Source: Marisediminitalea oceani
GTDB lineage: Bacteria; Pseudomonadota; Gammaproteobacteria; Enterobacterales; Alteromonadaceae
Direction: 5' to 3'
DNA: 64,000 nucleotides
Assembly: GCF_003731635.1 (NCBI RefSeq)
Contig: NZ_RCUA01000073.1
Location: 6,232 to 70,231, forward strand
A model generated the notes under the pieces. That model saw only the letters and a program-made list of their open reading frames with translations. It ran no database searches and was not told the origin of the DNA. Shown here in pieces: positions 56,221-64,000 of this stretch. Positions within the stretch are counted from its first letter, which is position 1, and each line of letters opens with the position of its first letter. The position numbers and the translations under genes are program-made.

Positions 56221-57230
56221 AGGGCGCTGACGGTCGATGGCGATGCGAAGCCCATGGGCCGCGCGTCACTTTTAGGTACTTTATTAAGCAAGTTACCGCG
56301 CCAGTGGCCGCAAGCCTGCTCGGTGCTGCTAGCTTCCTGAATAATACTTAACATTTTCACAATGGCGTCGGCCATAGCAAAATTGCTGTTCGTGGCGGCC
56401 AGTACCTGGCGTTTCATATCGGGTTGGGTGATTTTCAGCGACTTGATCACTTTGCTTTCTTCCAGATGGTACATTGCAGAAGATGGTAAAATCATCAGTC
56501 CTTCGCCCTGAATAACCTGACGCAGTCCGGTCATTAGTTGCCCTGAATAGGCTTTATCGTGCTTAAGAGCTACGCCTGTGTCGTGTTCATATTTCTCTAT
56601 CAGGCGTCCAAGGGCATCTTTAGGCCCCGGTGTTAGCAGTTCGAACTGGCTTAATTCCCAGAAACAAATCGTGTCGCGGTTTTGCAATAACTGATAATAG
56701 GCAGAGGCCTCGTTAACACCCACCACCAGATACATAAACTCTTCAATTAGCGGGTAGGCCGACATAAAACGTGGTTCAACTTCCTGCTCGTAGGTCAGCG
56801 CGATATCAACCTGATTGGTTTTCAGCCACTCTTTTACCGCGTAGGACGGGCCAGTACTTATCTCCAGTTTTAGCTGGGGATGAAACTCATTAACCATGGC
56901 AATTAACGACATCGACAGTACATTGCCAATAGAAGGCAACATACCAACACGAACAACGCCATGCTGATTTGCGGCTAACTGATGTAATTCCATTTTAGCG
57001 GCATTGATGTCTTCGATCAGTTTCTTCGCGTGTTTTTCGAAAACCTCGCCGGCTGCCGTCAGACTCACTCCTTTAAAGCTTCTCTCAAACAGGGCACTAC
57101 CCATTTCCCGTTCCAGATTGGCCAATTGCTGACTGATCGCAGGTTGTGCGATATCCAGTTCCCTCGCTGCAGCGGCAATACTTCCTTTTTGAACCGTAAC
57201 AAGAAAATACTGAAGCTGTTTGGAATTCAT
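56217..57230 (-). CDS. LysR-family regulator (Nac-like)
   Basis: A 337-aa LTTR with HTH (GSIAAAARELDIAQPAISQQ) and a periplasmic-binding-like effector domain. The part VRVGMLPSIGNVLSMSLIAM, KLEISTGPSYAVKEWL and LTYEQEVEPRF resembles the Nac/CynR-type regulators. The C-terminal extension of about 30 residues past the usual end (CGHWRGNLLNKVPKSDARP) is unusual. It is divergent from the first of the two TonB-dependent receptors, and identical palindromes upstream of both receptors are candidate sites for it. Confidence 0.85.
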   Translation of the reverse strand: MNSKQLQYFLVTVQKGSIAAAARELDIAQPAISQQLANLEREMGSALFERSFKGVSLTAAGEVFEKHAKKLIEDINAAKMELHQLAANQHGVVRVGMLPSIGNVLSMSLIAMVNEFHPQLKLEISTGPSYAVKEWLKTNQVDIALTYEQEVEPRFMSAYPLIEEFMYLVVGVNEASAYYQLLQNRDTICFWELSQFELLTPGPKDALGRLIEKYEHDTGVALKHDKAYSGQLMTGLRQVIQGEGLMILPSSAMYHLEESKVIKSLKITQPDMKRQVLAATNSNFAMADAIVKMLSIIQEASSTEQACGHWRGNLLNKVPKSDARPMGFASPSTVSAL

Positions 57231-57384
57231 TTATTCGGCACTCACCTTAAATTATGCGTTAATTATCAAATATTTGTAAAAATCTCTAAGTTTTTACGCG
57301 CAGGATTTTTCTATTTAATTTTCAGCAAGTTACATGCCACCAAGTGGTCAAGTTTTTGAATTTCAAGGTTAAACATTTGCAACA

Positions 57385-57400
57385 TTATACTTTAGTATAA
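57385..57400. promoter_or_regulatory. Palindromic site upstream of receptor 1
   Basis: TTATACTTTAGTATAA, seven-base arms with a two-base centre, is repeated exactly before receptor 2 (60426-60441). Candidate LysR-type binding site (ATA-N6-TAT). Confidence 0.6.
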
Positions 57401-57478
57401 TTTATTTATTTTCACTATGCACTAGTTAAGCTATTGTTTTAGAAAAGATTAACTCGTAGCTATATATTTTTCTTATAA

Positions 57479-57610
57479 CCCTCAATATTCTTTTTTCTTC
57501 CGACAATAGCGGTTCTTTTTTTAATCTCATCGTGGCGTTAGCAAAATCTAACCCACTCATAAAATCTACCATTGTCTATTTCTGGTGCTTTTGTGAGCCA
57601 ACTTGGGGCA
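57479..57610 (+). repeat. Conserved leader, copy 1
   Basis: Similar to 60671-60804. The block CCCTCAATATTC followed by TTTTTTCTTCCGA is identical in both copies, and GGTGCTTTT with CCAA-TTGGGGCA is conserved downstream. Confidence 0.65.
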
Positions 57611-57687
57611 TTCCCTCCCAAAGTTTTCTTCAGAGGCTCAATTCTGCACCACAAATGAACATTCAATTCTTTTTTAGGGAACACTCA

Positions 57688-60336
57688 ATGAAACTTAAGA
57701 AGTTAAACGCAGCAGTACTGGCCGGTCTGGCCGGTTACTCACTTTCTATGGTGGCCACCAGTAGCGCAATCGCGGAAGAAGAAGCGGCAGAAGAAAATGT
57801 TGAAAAAATTGCCGTTGTCGGTGCCCGTGGTGCGCCTCGTTCAGTCACCAGCTCGCCAGTACCCGTAGATGTCCTTACCAGCGATGACATTAATGGCGTG
57901 GCATCGTCGGATATGAACGACATTATGATGACGCTGGTTCCTTCTTACACACTAACCCGTCAGCCTATTTCTGACGGTGGTACTTTTATTCGTCCGGCCT
58001 CTCTGCGTGGCTTACCTACCGATAAAACCCTGGTTTTGGTGAACGGCAAGCGTCGTCACCGTGCAGCACTTGTTCAAATTGGTGGTTCAGGAACTCAGGG
58101 CCCTGACCTTGCCACTATTCCTGCATCAGCCATTGGCAGCGTTGAAGTACTGCGTGATGGTGCAGCAGCACAATACGGCTCTGATGCTATCGCCGGCGTA
58201 ATCAACTTTCAGTTAAAAAATAATGCTGAGGGCGGCTCGTTTTCAGCCGAATGGGGTCAATACTACGAGGGGGATGGTGAATCGATTACTCTGACGGGCA
58301 ACAAGGGTTTTTCTCTGGGCGATGATGGCTTCCTCAGCATTTCTGCTGAGTATGTTGACACCGATGCCACTAGCCGTGGTGTGCAATACTGTCAGGACAG
58401 CTTCTGTGTAGATTCCAGCCTGCCTGGTTTTGATCCCGACGCCTGGTATGCACAGTACGTGACTCCGGAGTTTGAAGCGGCGGCAGATGAGATGGGACGT
58501 AGGTTCCAGGGTGCTGACGTTGTTCAGCCCTGGGGACAACCTAATTATGAAGCCGCCCGTATCTTCCTGAACGCTGGTTATACACTTAGTAACGGCATGG
58601 AACTCTACGCTTACGGAAACTACTCTGAAAGTGAAGGCGATGGCGCATTTAACTATCGTTATCCGTACAACGGCACACTGAATGATGTGCGTTTACAGGA
58701 TGGTACCGTCTGGAACCCGAGTCTGGGTACCGTGGATCCTGATGCACCGACGCAGCTGCCAGGCCTGTTCCCCGGTGGCTTCACTCCTCGTTTTGGCGGG
58801 GATATCACCGACTACTCACTTGCTGGTGGTGTTAAGGGTATGACCGGTAATTTAGGTTATGACATCAGTGGGCGCTACGGTTATAACGAAATTTCTTACT
58901 CGTTGTGGAGTACCTTTAACCCATCGATGATGAACGAGTCTCCGGTCTCTTTTAATCCGGGTGATCTCATCAACGAAGAGACCCAGTTCCAGGCCGACTT
59001 TACCTATGATTTTGCAGAATACGTGTTCGCTTTCGGTGCGAGCTATATGGAAGAGTCTTACGAAATTACGACCGGTGATCAGGCCTCTTACACTGTAGGG
59101 CCATATGCACAACCTGATCCCTGGGGCTTTTGTGACGGTAGCGCAGACCCGGATGCTATCGATTACGCGGTTTCTACCGGTTTAGATTGTACCCCTGGTT
59201 CAGATGATCCCATTAATACCGTGGTAGGTGTTGGCTCAAACGGCTTCCCGGGTTATTCACCTGATTTTGCCGATACTTATGAGCGTGACTCGTACGCCGT
59301 CTATGCCGATATATCAGGCGATATTACTGACCAGTTATTTGCTCAGGCAGCTATTCGCTATGAGGACTACTCAGACTTTGGTTCTGAATTGGTATACAAA
59401 GTGGCCGGTTTCTATCAGGTTACTGACGCCATCGGTTTCCGTGCATCGTACGGTACCGGTTTCCGTGCACCGACACCAGGCCAGCAAGGTACCACTAACG
59501 TTTCCACCCGTTTCCCTGACAGTGTGCCAGTTGCGGTAGGGCTATTCCCGGCAGGGGGCCCAATTGCTGCAGCCCTTGGCGCAAGCCCTCTGGATCCGGA
59601 AACATCAACTAACTTCACGTTAGGCATGACAGCAGATTACGGTGACTTCACACTGACTGTGGACTATTACCACATTAAAATTGAAGATCGCCTGAACGCC
59701 ATTTCGACGTTACTGGTCTCTACGGATCCGGCTTCTGGTGCACAGTATGATAATTATGTCGCATTACGTGACGCGGGAGTAGACGGCGCCGAATCTATCG
59801 GTGGTGTGTTCTATTTCCAGAATGCCTTTGACACCATTACTGAAGGTGTTGATGTTGTTGCCACCTACAATATGGAATCTGAATTAGGTAATACGACATT
59901 TACTGCGTCCTTTAACTATGGGACCAACGAATTCGATTCTGACCCCAGTATCTACTTTAATCAGGAGTCTATTTATGATTTTGAGGAAGGCACTCCGGAA
60001 ACTCGTGGAGTATTCTCTGTAAAACATGCTATGGACGACTTCTCCGTTACTGCTCGTCTTAGTTACTACGGCGAATACAGTCAGTCCAATGACCTGAGTT
60101 CAACTCCTGAATTGGATTATATTCAGGACTTCGACAGTGAATTCATGTTTGACCTGGAAGGCTCTTACTACATTACTGAAAGTATCACCCTCTCAGCAGG
60201 TGTACGTAATCTGTTTGATAATTACCCTGAGCCGGGCACCATTGGTGAAACTACTAACGGTCGTATTTATCGCTCCGATTCAATCGTAGACTGGCAGGGT
60301 GGCTATTACTACGCCAAGTTTAACTACACCTTTTAA
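57688..60336 (+). CDS. TonB-dependent receptor, tandem copy 1
   Basis: An 882-aa outer-membrane receptor. The start ATG 57688 (AGGGA upstream) opens a signal peptide (MKLKKLNAAVLAGLAGYSLS) cut near AIAEE. A short linker EEEAAEENVEKIAVVGARGA carries the TonB-box-like VEKIAVVG. The plug has SPVPVDVLTSDDINGV, RGLPTDKTLVLVNGKRRHRA and GSVEVLRDGAAAQYGSDAIA, and the barrel ends YYYAKFNYTF. It is paralogous to the next receptor along its length. Substrate unknown; the tandem position and adjacent YjeH-like exporter and LysR gene suggest an organic nutrient. Followed by a terminator. Confidence 0.92.
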   Translation: MKLKKLNAAVLAGLAGYSLSMVATSSAIAEEEAAEENVEKIAVVGARGAPRSVTSSPVPVDVLTSDDINGVASSDMNDIMMTLVPSYTLTRQPISDGGTFIRPASLRGLPTDKTLVLVNGKRRHRAALVQIGGSGTQGPDLATIPASAIGSVEVLRDGAAAQYGSDAIAGVINFQLKNNAEGGSFSAEWGQYYEGDGESITLTGNKGFSLGDDGFLSISAEYVDTDATSRGVQYCQDSFCVDSSLPGFDPDAWYAQYVTPEFEAAADEMGRRFQGADVVQPWGQPNYEAARIFLNAGYTLSNGMELYAYGNYSESEGDGAFNYRYPYNGTLNDVRLQDGTVWNPSLGTVDPDAPTQLPGLFPGGFTPRFGGDITDYSLAGGVKGMTGNLGYDISGRYGYNEISYSLWSTFNPSMMNESPVSFNPGDLINEETQFQADFTYDFAEYVFAFGASYMEESYEITTGDQASYTVGPYAQPDPWGFCDGSADPDAIDYAVSTGLDCTPGSDDPINTVVGVGSNGFPGYSPDFADTYERDSYAVYADISGDITDQLFAQAAIRYEDYSDFGSELVYKVAGFYQVTDAIGFRASYGTGFRAPTPGQQGTTNVSTRFPDSVPVAVGLFPAGGPIAAALGASPLDPETSTNFTLGMTADYGDFTLTVDYYHIKIEDRLNAISTLLVSTDPASGAQYDNYVALRDAGVDGAESIGGVFYFQNAFDTITEGVDVVATYNMESELGNTTFTASFNYGTNEFDSDPSIYFNQESIYDFEEGTPETRGVFSVKHAMDDFSVTARLSYYGEYSQSNDLSSTPELDYIQDFDSEFMFDLEGSYYITESITLSAGVRNLFDNYPEPGTIGETTNGRIYRSDSIVDWQGGYYYAKFNYTF

Positions 60337-60363
60337 GTACTAAACGACGCCTCGCGTAATCCC

Positions 60364-60394
60364 AAAGACCAGCCCTGTGGCTGGTCTTTTTTTT
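60364..60394 (+). terminator. Intrinsic terminator of receptor 1
   Basis: AAAGACCAGCC pairs with GGCTGGTCTTT over CTGT, followed by TTTTT. Confidence 0.95.
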
Positions 60395-60425
60395 GCCTGC
60401 CTTAAAATTATCCGCCGGCTCGAGA

Positions 60426-60441
60426 TTATACTTTAGTATAA
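60426..60441. promoter_or_regulatory. Palindromic site upstream of receptor 2
   Basis: TTATACTTTAGTATAA, the same 16 bp as at 57385-57400. The two copies suggest one regulator for both receptors. Confidence 0.6.
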
Positions 60442-60670
60442 CTTAAGGGTCTGTTAAGCAGCTTGTAACATACTGTTTATCGGCCAGCAAAAGAACCTAT
60501 TTCTCATATATTTTCAATAACTTAAACATCACCAACCGGTCAGCTTTTTCACTCCATTTGTTAATATTTTGTATGGAATATATTTATTATAAAATATTTT
60601 ATTTGCAATATTGACCCATAAATCATTGTTATATTTAGTTTTTTATCAGGGATCAATACTTTTGCTATAG

Positions 60671-60804
60671 CCCTCAATATTCTTTTTTCTTCCGAAAATG
60701 CTTGCTCTTTTTTTAGTCTCTGTATTGTCGTCAGCAAAGTCTGACGCGCTCATTAAGTCCAAATAATGTTTAAATTTGGTGCTTTTACGAACCAAGTTGG
60801 GGCA
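60671..60804 (+). repeat. Conserved leader, copy 2
   Basis: Counterpart of 57479-57610. The first block is identical over 25 bp. The copies then diverge but keep GGTGCTTTT and CCAA-TTGGGGCA at the same relative place. Confidence 0.65.
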
Positions 60805-60887
60805 AATTTAGCCAGCGCCGTGATTTCACGCCTATCGTAATTGCACCTAAAAAGATCATAGCGATATGACAATTTAGGGAACACATG

Positions 60888-63461
60888 ATGAAACTCAAGA
60901 AATTAAATGCAGCAATACTGGCAGGTCTTGCCGGTTATTCGCTTTCGATGACTGTCGCAACCACTGCATTAGCAGAAGAAGAGGCAGCGGAAGAGAATGT
61001 TGAGAAAATCGCAGTTGTGGGTGCCCGTGGTGCGCCTCGCTCCGTAACCAGCTCTCCGGTACCGGTAGATGTATTAACCGCTGAAGATATTACTGGCGTG
61101 GCGTCATCAGACATGAACGACATCATGATGACACTCGTTCCATCATATACCCTAAGCCGTCAGCCAATTTCTGATGGTGGTACTTTTATTCGTCCGGCCC
61201 AATTACGTGGCCTGCCAACTGATAAAACCCTGGTTTTAGTTAACGGTAAACGCCGCCACCGCGCTGCATTAGTGCAAATTGGTGGTTCTGGTACGCAGGG
61301 TCCTGACCTCGCGACTATCCCATCTGCCGCCCTGGGCAGCGTAGAAGTTCTGCGTGACGGTGCAGCAGCACAGTATGGTTCTGACGCCATCGCTGGTGTT
61401 ATCAACTTCCAGCTTAAAAACAATGCTGAAGGCGGTTCATTATCACTGGATGTTGGCCAGTATTACGAAGGTGATGGCGACCAGTACACCATCAGTGGTA
61501 ACAAAGGTTTCTCTTTAGGTGACGACGGTTTCTTAAGCATCTCTGCAGAAGTTACAGATTCAGAAGCGACTTACCGCGGTGAGCAATACTGTGAAAGCTG
61601 GTTCTGTGTCGACGAGCAAAGTGATGAATACATCGCCGCAGCTGAAGCAATGGGTAACTCAGTACACGGTTCACCACAGGTACAGCCTTGGGGTCAGCCA
61701 AACTACAGTGGCGCGAAAGTATTCGTAAACGCTGGTTACGCACTGAATTCAGATATGGAAATTTACTCTTTCGCCAACTATTCAGAAAGTGAAGGCGATG
61801 GCTCTTTCTTCTATCGTTACCCGGGTAACGGCACTATCGAAGATCTGCGTGAACCTGATGGCTCTATCTACAGCCCGCTGGAAAAATTCCCGGGTGGTTT
61901 CACGCCACGCTTCTTCGGTGATATCACTGATTACTCTTTCGCGGCTGGCCTGAAAGGCATGACCGGTTCATTAGGTTATGACATCAGCGGTCGTTATGGC
62001 TACAACGAAATTTCTTACACTCTGGCAAACACCATCAACCCATCAATGGGTCCTGACTCGCCTACTTCATTCAAACCAGGCGACCTGAGCAACGATGAAT
62101 TACAATTCCAGGCTGACTTCACCTACGACCTCGCGGAATACGTGCTGGCGTTTGGTGCAAGCTATATGGAAGAGTCCTATGAAATTTCTGCCGGTGACGC
62201 CGCGTCAGTAGAAGTTGGTCCATACTCTTCATCTGATCCATGGGGTTTCTGTGACGGCACTGCATCAGCTGACGCTCTGGCTTCTGCTTTAGCAAATGGC
62301 CTGGATTGTAGCGACTCAAGCGATCCGGTTTACACTGCTGTAGGTGTTGGTTCTAACGGTTTCCCTGGTTATTCAGCAGACTACACCGGTACTTACGAGC
62401 GTGATTCTTACGCTGTTTATGCCGATATCTCTGGTGACATCACCGATAAATTATTCGCCCAGGCAGCTGTTCGTTACGAAGACTACTCTGACTTCGGTTC
62501 TGAGCTGGTATACAAAATTGCCGGTATTTTCCAGGTAACTGACGAAATCGCGATTCGGTCATCATTCGGTACCGGTTTCCGTGCTCCGACTCCAGGTCAG
62601 CAAGGTACCACCAACGTATCAACCCGTCTGCCTAACGGCTTCCCGGTTGCGACAGGTCTGTTCCCAGCCAACAGTGCAACAGCTCAGGCGCTGGGTGCTT
62701 CACCGCTGGATCCAGAAACTTCAACCAACTTTACTTTGGGTGCTACAGCTGATGTAGGTAACTTCACTTTAACAGTGGATTACTACCGCATCCTGCTTGA
62801 AGACCGCGTAAATGCAATTTCAACGCTGGACGTATCAGCCACTGAGGTAACTGACCCGGATGCAGATGGTTATGACGCTTATCAACGTTACCTGGCACTT
62901 GATGCTGCAGGTGTAGAAGGTGCTAACACTATCGGTGGCGTATTCTACTTCCAGAACGCATTCGATACGGTAACTCAGGGTATTGATATCGTTGGTACCT
63001 ATAACTTTGAATCTGAGTACGGTGATACCACTATCACAGCTTCAATGAACTTTGCCGACCAGAACTTTAACTCTGATCCGCAGGTTTACTTCAACAACGA
63101 AGCTATCTACGACTTCTTAAATGGCACGCCAGCCACGCGTGGTGTTTTATCTTTAAAACACGCTATGGATGATATGTCATTTACTGCTCGTATGAACTAC
63201 TTCGGTGGTTACTCAAACTCTGACGGTGGCGGCCAGGTGTCTGCAATCCAGATCTTTGAGCCTGAAGTCATGTTCGACTTAGAAGGTACTTACTTCATCA
63301 GCGAGATGCTGTCTGTGTCAGCCGGTGCCCGTAACCTGTTCGACAACTACCCGGATGCGGGTGAGATTGGCGAGACATGTTGTGGTCGTATCTACCGTTC
63401 TGACTCTATCGTTGACTGGCAGGGTGGTTACTACTACATGCGCCTCAACATGAGCTTCTAA
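60888..63461 (+). CDS. TonB-dependent receptor, tandem copy 2
   Basis: An 857-aa receptor, the paralogue of the preceding gene. Signal peptide and plug are nearly the same (VGARGAPRSVTSSPVPVDVL, RGLPTDKTLVLVNGKRRHRA), while the barrel differs most in loops (for example residues about 230-250 and 320-340). The end is YYYMRLNMSF. The start is ATG 60888 by analogy with copy 1 (AGGGA at the same distance); another ATG 3 nt upstream is possible. Divergence concentrated in the surface loops suggests a different ligand. Confidence 0.92.
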   Translation: MKLKKLNAAILAGLAGYSLSMTVATTALAEEEAAEENVEKIAVVGARGAPRSVTSSPVPVDVLTAEDITGVASSDMNDIMMTLVPSYTLSRQPISDGGTFIRPAQLRGLPTDKTLVLVNGKRRHRAALVQIGGSGTQGPDLATIPSAALGSVEVLRDGAAAQYGSDAIAGVINFQLKNNAEGGSLSLDVGQYYEGDGDQYTISGNKGFSLGDDGFLSISAEVTDSEATYRGEQYCESWFCVDEQSDEYIAAAEAMGNSVHGSPQVQPWGQPNYSGAKVFVNAGYALNSDMEIYSFANYSESEGDGSFFYRYPGNGTIEDLREPDGSIYSPLEKFPGGFTPRFFGDITDYSFAAGLKGMTGSLGYDISGRYGYNEISYTLANTINPSMGPDSPTSFKPGDLSNDELQFQADFTYDLAEYVLAFGASYMEESYEISAGDAASVEVGPYSSSDPWGFCDGTASADALASALANGLDCSDSSDPVYTAVGVGSNGFPGYSADYTGTYERDSYAVYADISGDITDKLFAQAAVRYEDYSDFGSELVYKIAGIFQVTDEIAIRSSFGTGFRAPTPGQQGTTNVSTRLPNGFPVATGLFPANSATAQALGASPLDPETSTNFTLGATADVGNFTLTVDYYRILLEDRVNAISTLDVSATEVTDPDADGYDAYQRYLALDAAGVEGANTIGGVFYFQNAFDTVTQGIDIVGTYNFESEYGDTTITASMNFADQNFNSDPQVYFNNEAIYDFLNGTPATRGVLSLKHAMDDMSFTARMNYFGGYSNSDGGGQVSAIQIFEPEVMFDLEGTYFISEMLSVSAGARNLFDNYPDAGEIGETCCGRIYRSDSIVDWQGGYYYMRLNMSF

Positions 63462-63490
63462 GCAGCTTATCTCTGAAATTAAACCTGTTA

Positions 63491-63514
63491 TCGACCAGCC
63501 TCTAGGCTGGTCGA
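63491..63514 (+). terminator. Hairpin after receptor 2
   Basis: TCGACCAGCCT and AGGCTGGTCGA pair over CT, followed by CTTTAT. Its core stem is shared with the terminator of receptor 1, as expected from duplication. Confidence 0.65.
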
Positions 63515-63630
63515 CTTTATCAGGTCACTCATCGCTATCAAGGCGACAAACCGCACAAAACGTTATAATTTCTACCGTATAAAAATAATAAAAAACCGAA
63601 TAATTATTTAACTAGTGGAGCACTGTTGTT

Positions 63631-64000
63631 ATGGAGATTGAACTCGTCTGGTTCGTCCTCACTTTGTGCGTTGCGGGCGCGGTCGCAGGCATAACTTCTG
63701 GCCTTTTTGGCAACGGAGGTGGTTTTGTTGTAGTCCCAGCCCTTCTCGCCGTATTTCCTTTCTTTACCCCCAATTCTGAAGAGTTAGTAAAAGTAGCTAT
63801 TGGTACCTCATTGGCATCCATTGTTATTTCCAGTGCTCGTTCAGTCTTAGCACACAAGAAACGTGGGGCAGTCGATTTTGACATGCTTAAATCATGGTCA
63901 GTATGGATCATACTCGGCGTGCTTGGCGGTGTAGCCATCGCTAATCACACCAGCAGTAATGGCCTGACAATGGTTTTTGCCGGCGGCGTTTTACTCTATT
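63631..64000 (+). CDS. TauE/SafE-family sulfite/anion exporter, 5' part
   Basis: The frame opens at ATG 63631 and runs off the window end with 123 codons visible. The N-terminal helix has AGAVAGITSGLFGNGGGFVV, the repeated TauE/SafE signature, followed by PALLAVFPFF, AIGTSLASIVISSARSVLAH and a further helix (WIILGVLGGVAIA). Proteins of the family export sulfite, sulfonates or other organic anions. Substrate cannot be assigned. The gene lies downstream of the receptor 2 hairpin. Confidence 0.88.
   Translation, partial: MEIELVWFVLTLCVAGAVAGITSGLFGNGGGFVVVPALLAVFPFFTPNSEELVKVAIGTSLASIVISSARSVLAHKKRGAVDFDMLKSWSVWIILGVLGGVAIANHTSSNGLTMVFAGGVLLY

Larger units (their letters stand above)
57231..57687. 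promoter_or_regulatory. Divergent region between the LysR gene and receptor 1, with long leader
   Basis: A 457-bp A/T-rich region. It holds the palindrome at 57385-57400 and, from 57479 on, a leader similar to the one in front of receptor 2 (blocks at 57479-57503 and 57582-57610). No coding frame has support. Confidence 0.55.
60337..60887. promoter_or_regulatory. Spacer between the two receptors
   Basis: 551 bp: a terminator (60364-60394), a palindrome (60426-60441), a very A/T-rich stretch, and the second copy of the leader (60671-60804). No gene. Confidence 0.55.

Overview
The window reads as chromosomal DNA of a marine-type gammaproteobacterium, most likely of the order Alteromonadales. 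Support comes from the gene families rather than from any marker search: a PrsT-type TPR lipoprotein next to a PEP-CTERM protease, a GlyGly-CTERM protein, two large tandem TonB-dependent receptors, UxuR/UxuA, LuxS, EfpL and an ECF43-type sigma factor paired with a Ser/Thr kinase. Gene density is high, short operons dominate, and I see no rRNA, tRNA, CRISPR array, insertion sequence, integrase or phage gene. It looks like ordinary core-plus-niche chromosome rather than an island.

Layout. 1-1.4 kb: tail of an unknown gene, a 62-aa protein and a secreted cyclophilin with a GlyGly-CTERM tail. 1.5-6.1 kb: oligosaccharide module (GH13 alpha-glucosidase overlapping an SLC45-like transporter, and a divergent MFS exporter) with LacI-type palindromes but no LacI gene. 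6.1-9 kb: DUF3857/transglutaminase protein plus a membrane partner. 9.3-11.8 kb: luxS, a CreA-like lipoprotein and an MscS channel. 12-16.2 kb: PrsT lipoprotein and a divergent PEP-CTERM trypsin. 16.3-22.8 kb: a DUF2255 gene broken by an in-frame TAG, an SGNH/MBOAT O-acetylation pair, a UhpA/MASE1 two-component pair, and a FlgO gene also broken by a TAG. 22.8-26.4 kb: acyltransferase/CIA30 operon divergent from an ECF sigma factor fused to a membrane domain, with a 10-bp inverted repeat between them. 26.4-29.1 kb: GAF-GGDEF cyclase, NTF2-like protein, and an efpL-FKBP operon. 29.4-35 kb: secreted subtilase with PKD and Fn3 domains, DUF4397 lipoprotein, RhlE-type helicase. 35-38.4 kb: Ser/Thr kinase with TPRs divergent from an ECF43-type sigma factor. 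38.4-42.6 kb: Fur-controlled siderophore-type receptor, then sodB and soxR sharing a textbook SoxR promoter. 42.6-50.4 kb: second diguanylate cyclase, UxuR/UxuA, MetR-like regulator with an unknown transporter, and two small beta-barrels. 50.4-54.7 kb: Nei, a helical unknown, exported catalase-peroxidase KatG and a 61-aa protein. 55-64 kb: YjeH-like amino-acid exporter, LysR regulator, two tandem paralogous TonB-dependent receptors with duplicated leaders, and the start of a TauE/SafE exporter.

How it fits together. The cell takes up and breaks down oligosaccharides and uronates, scavenges iron, defends against superoxide and peroxide (SodB under SoxR, exported KatG, Nei), and sorts surface proteins by two C-terminal systems. 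Points that most deserve follow-up are the membrane-fused ECF sigma with divergent TGTCACC elements, the SoxR-driven sodB promoter, the ECF/kinase pair, the two amber-interrupted genes, and the identical palindrome and leader upstream of the duplicated receptors. All functional statements rest on reading the sequence and on family knowledge; no database search was run.
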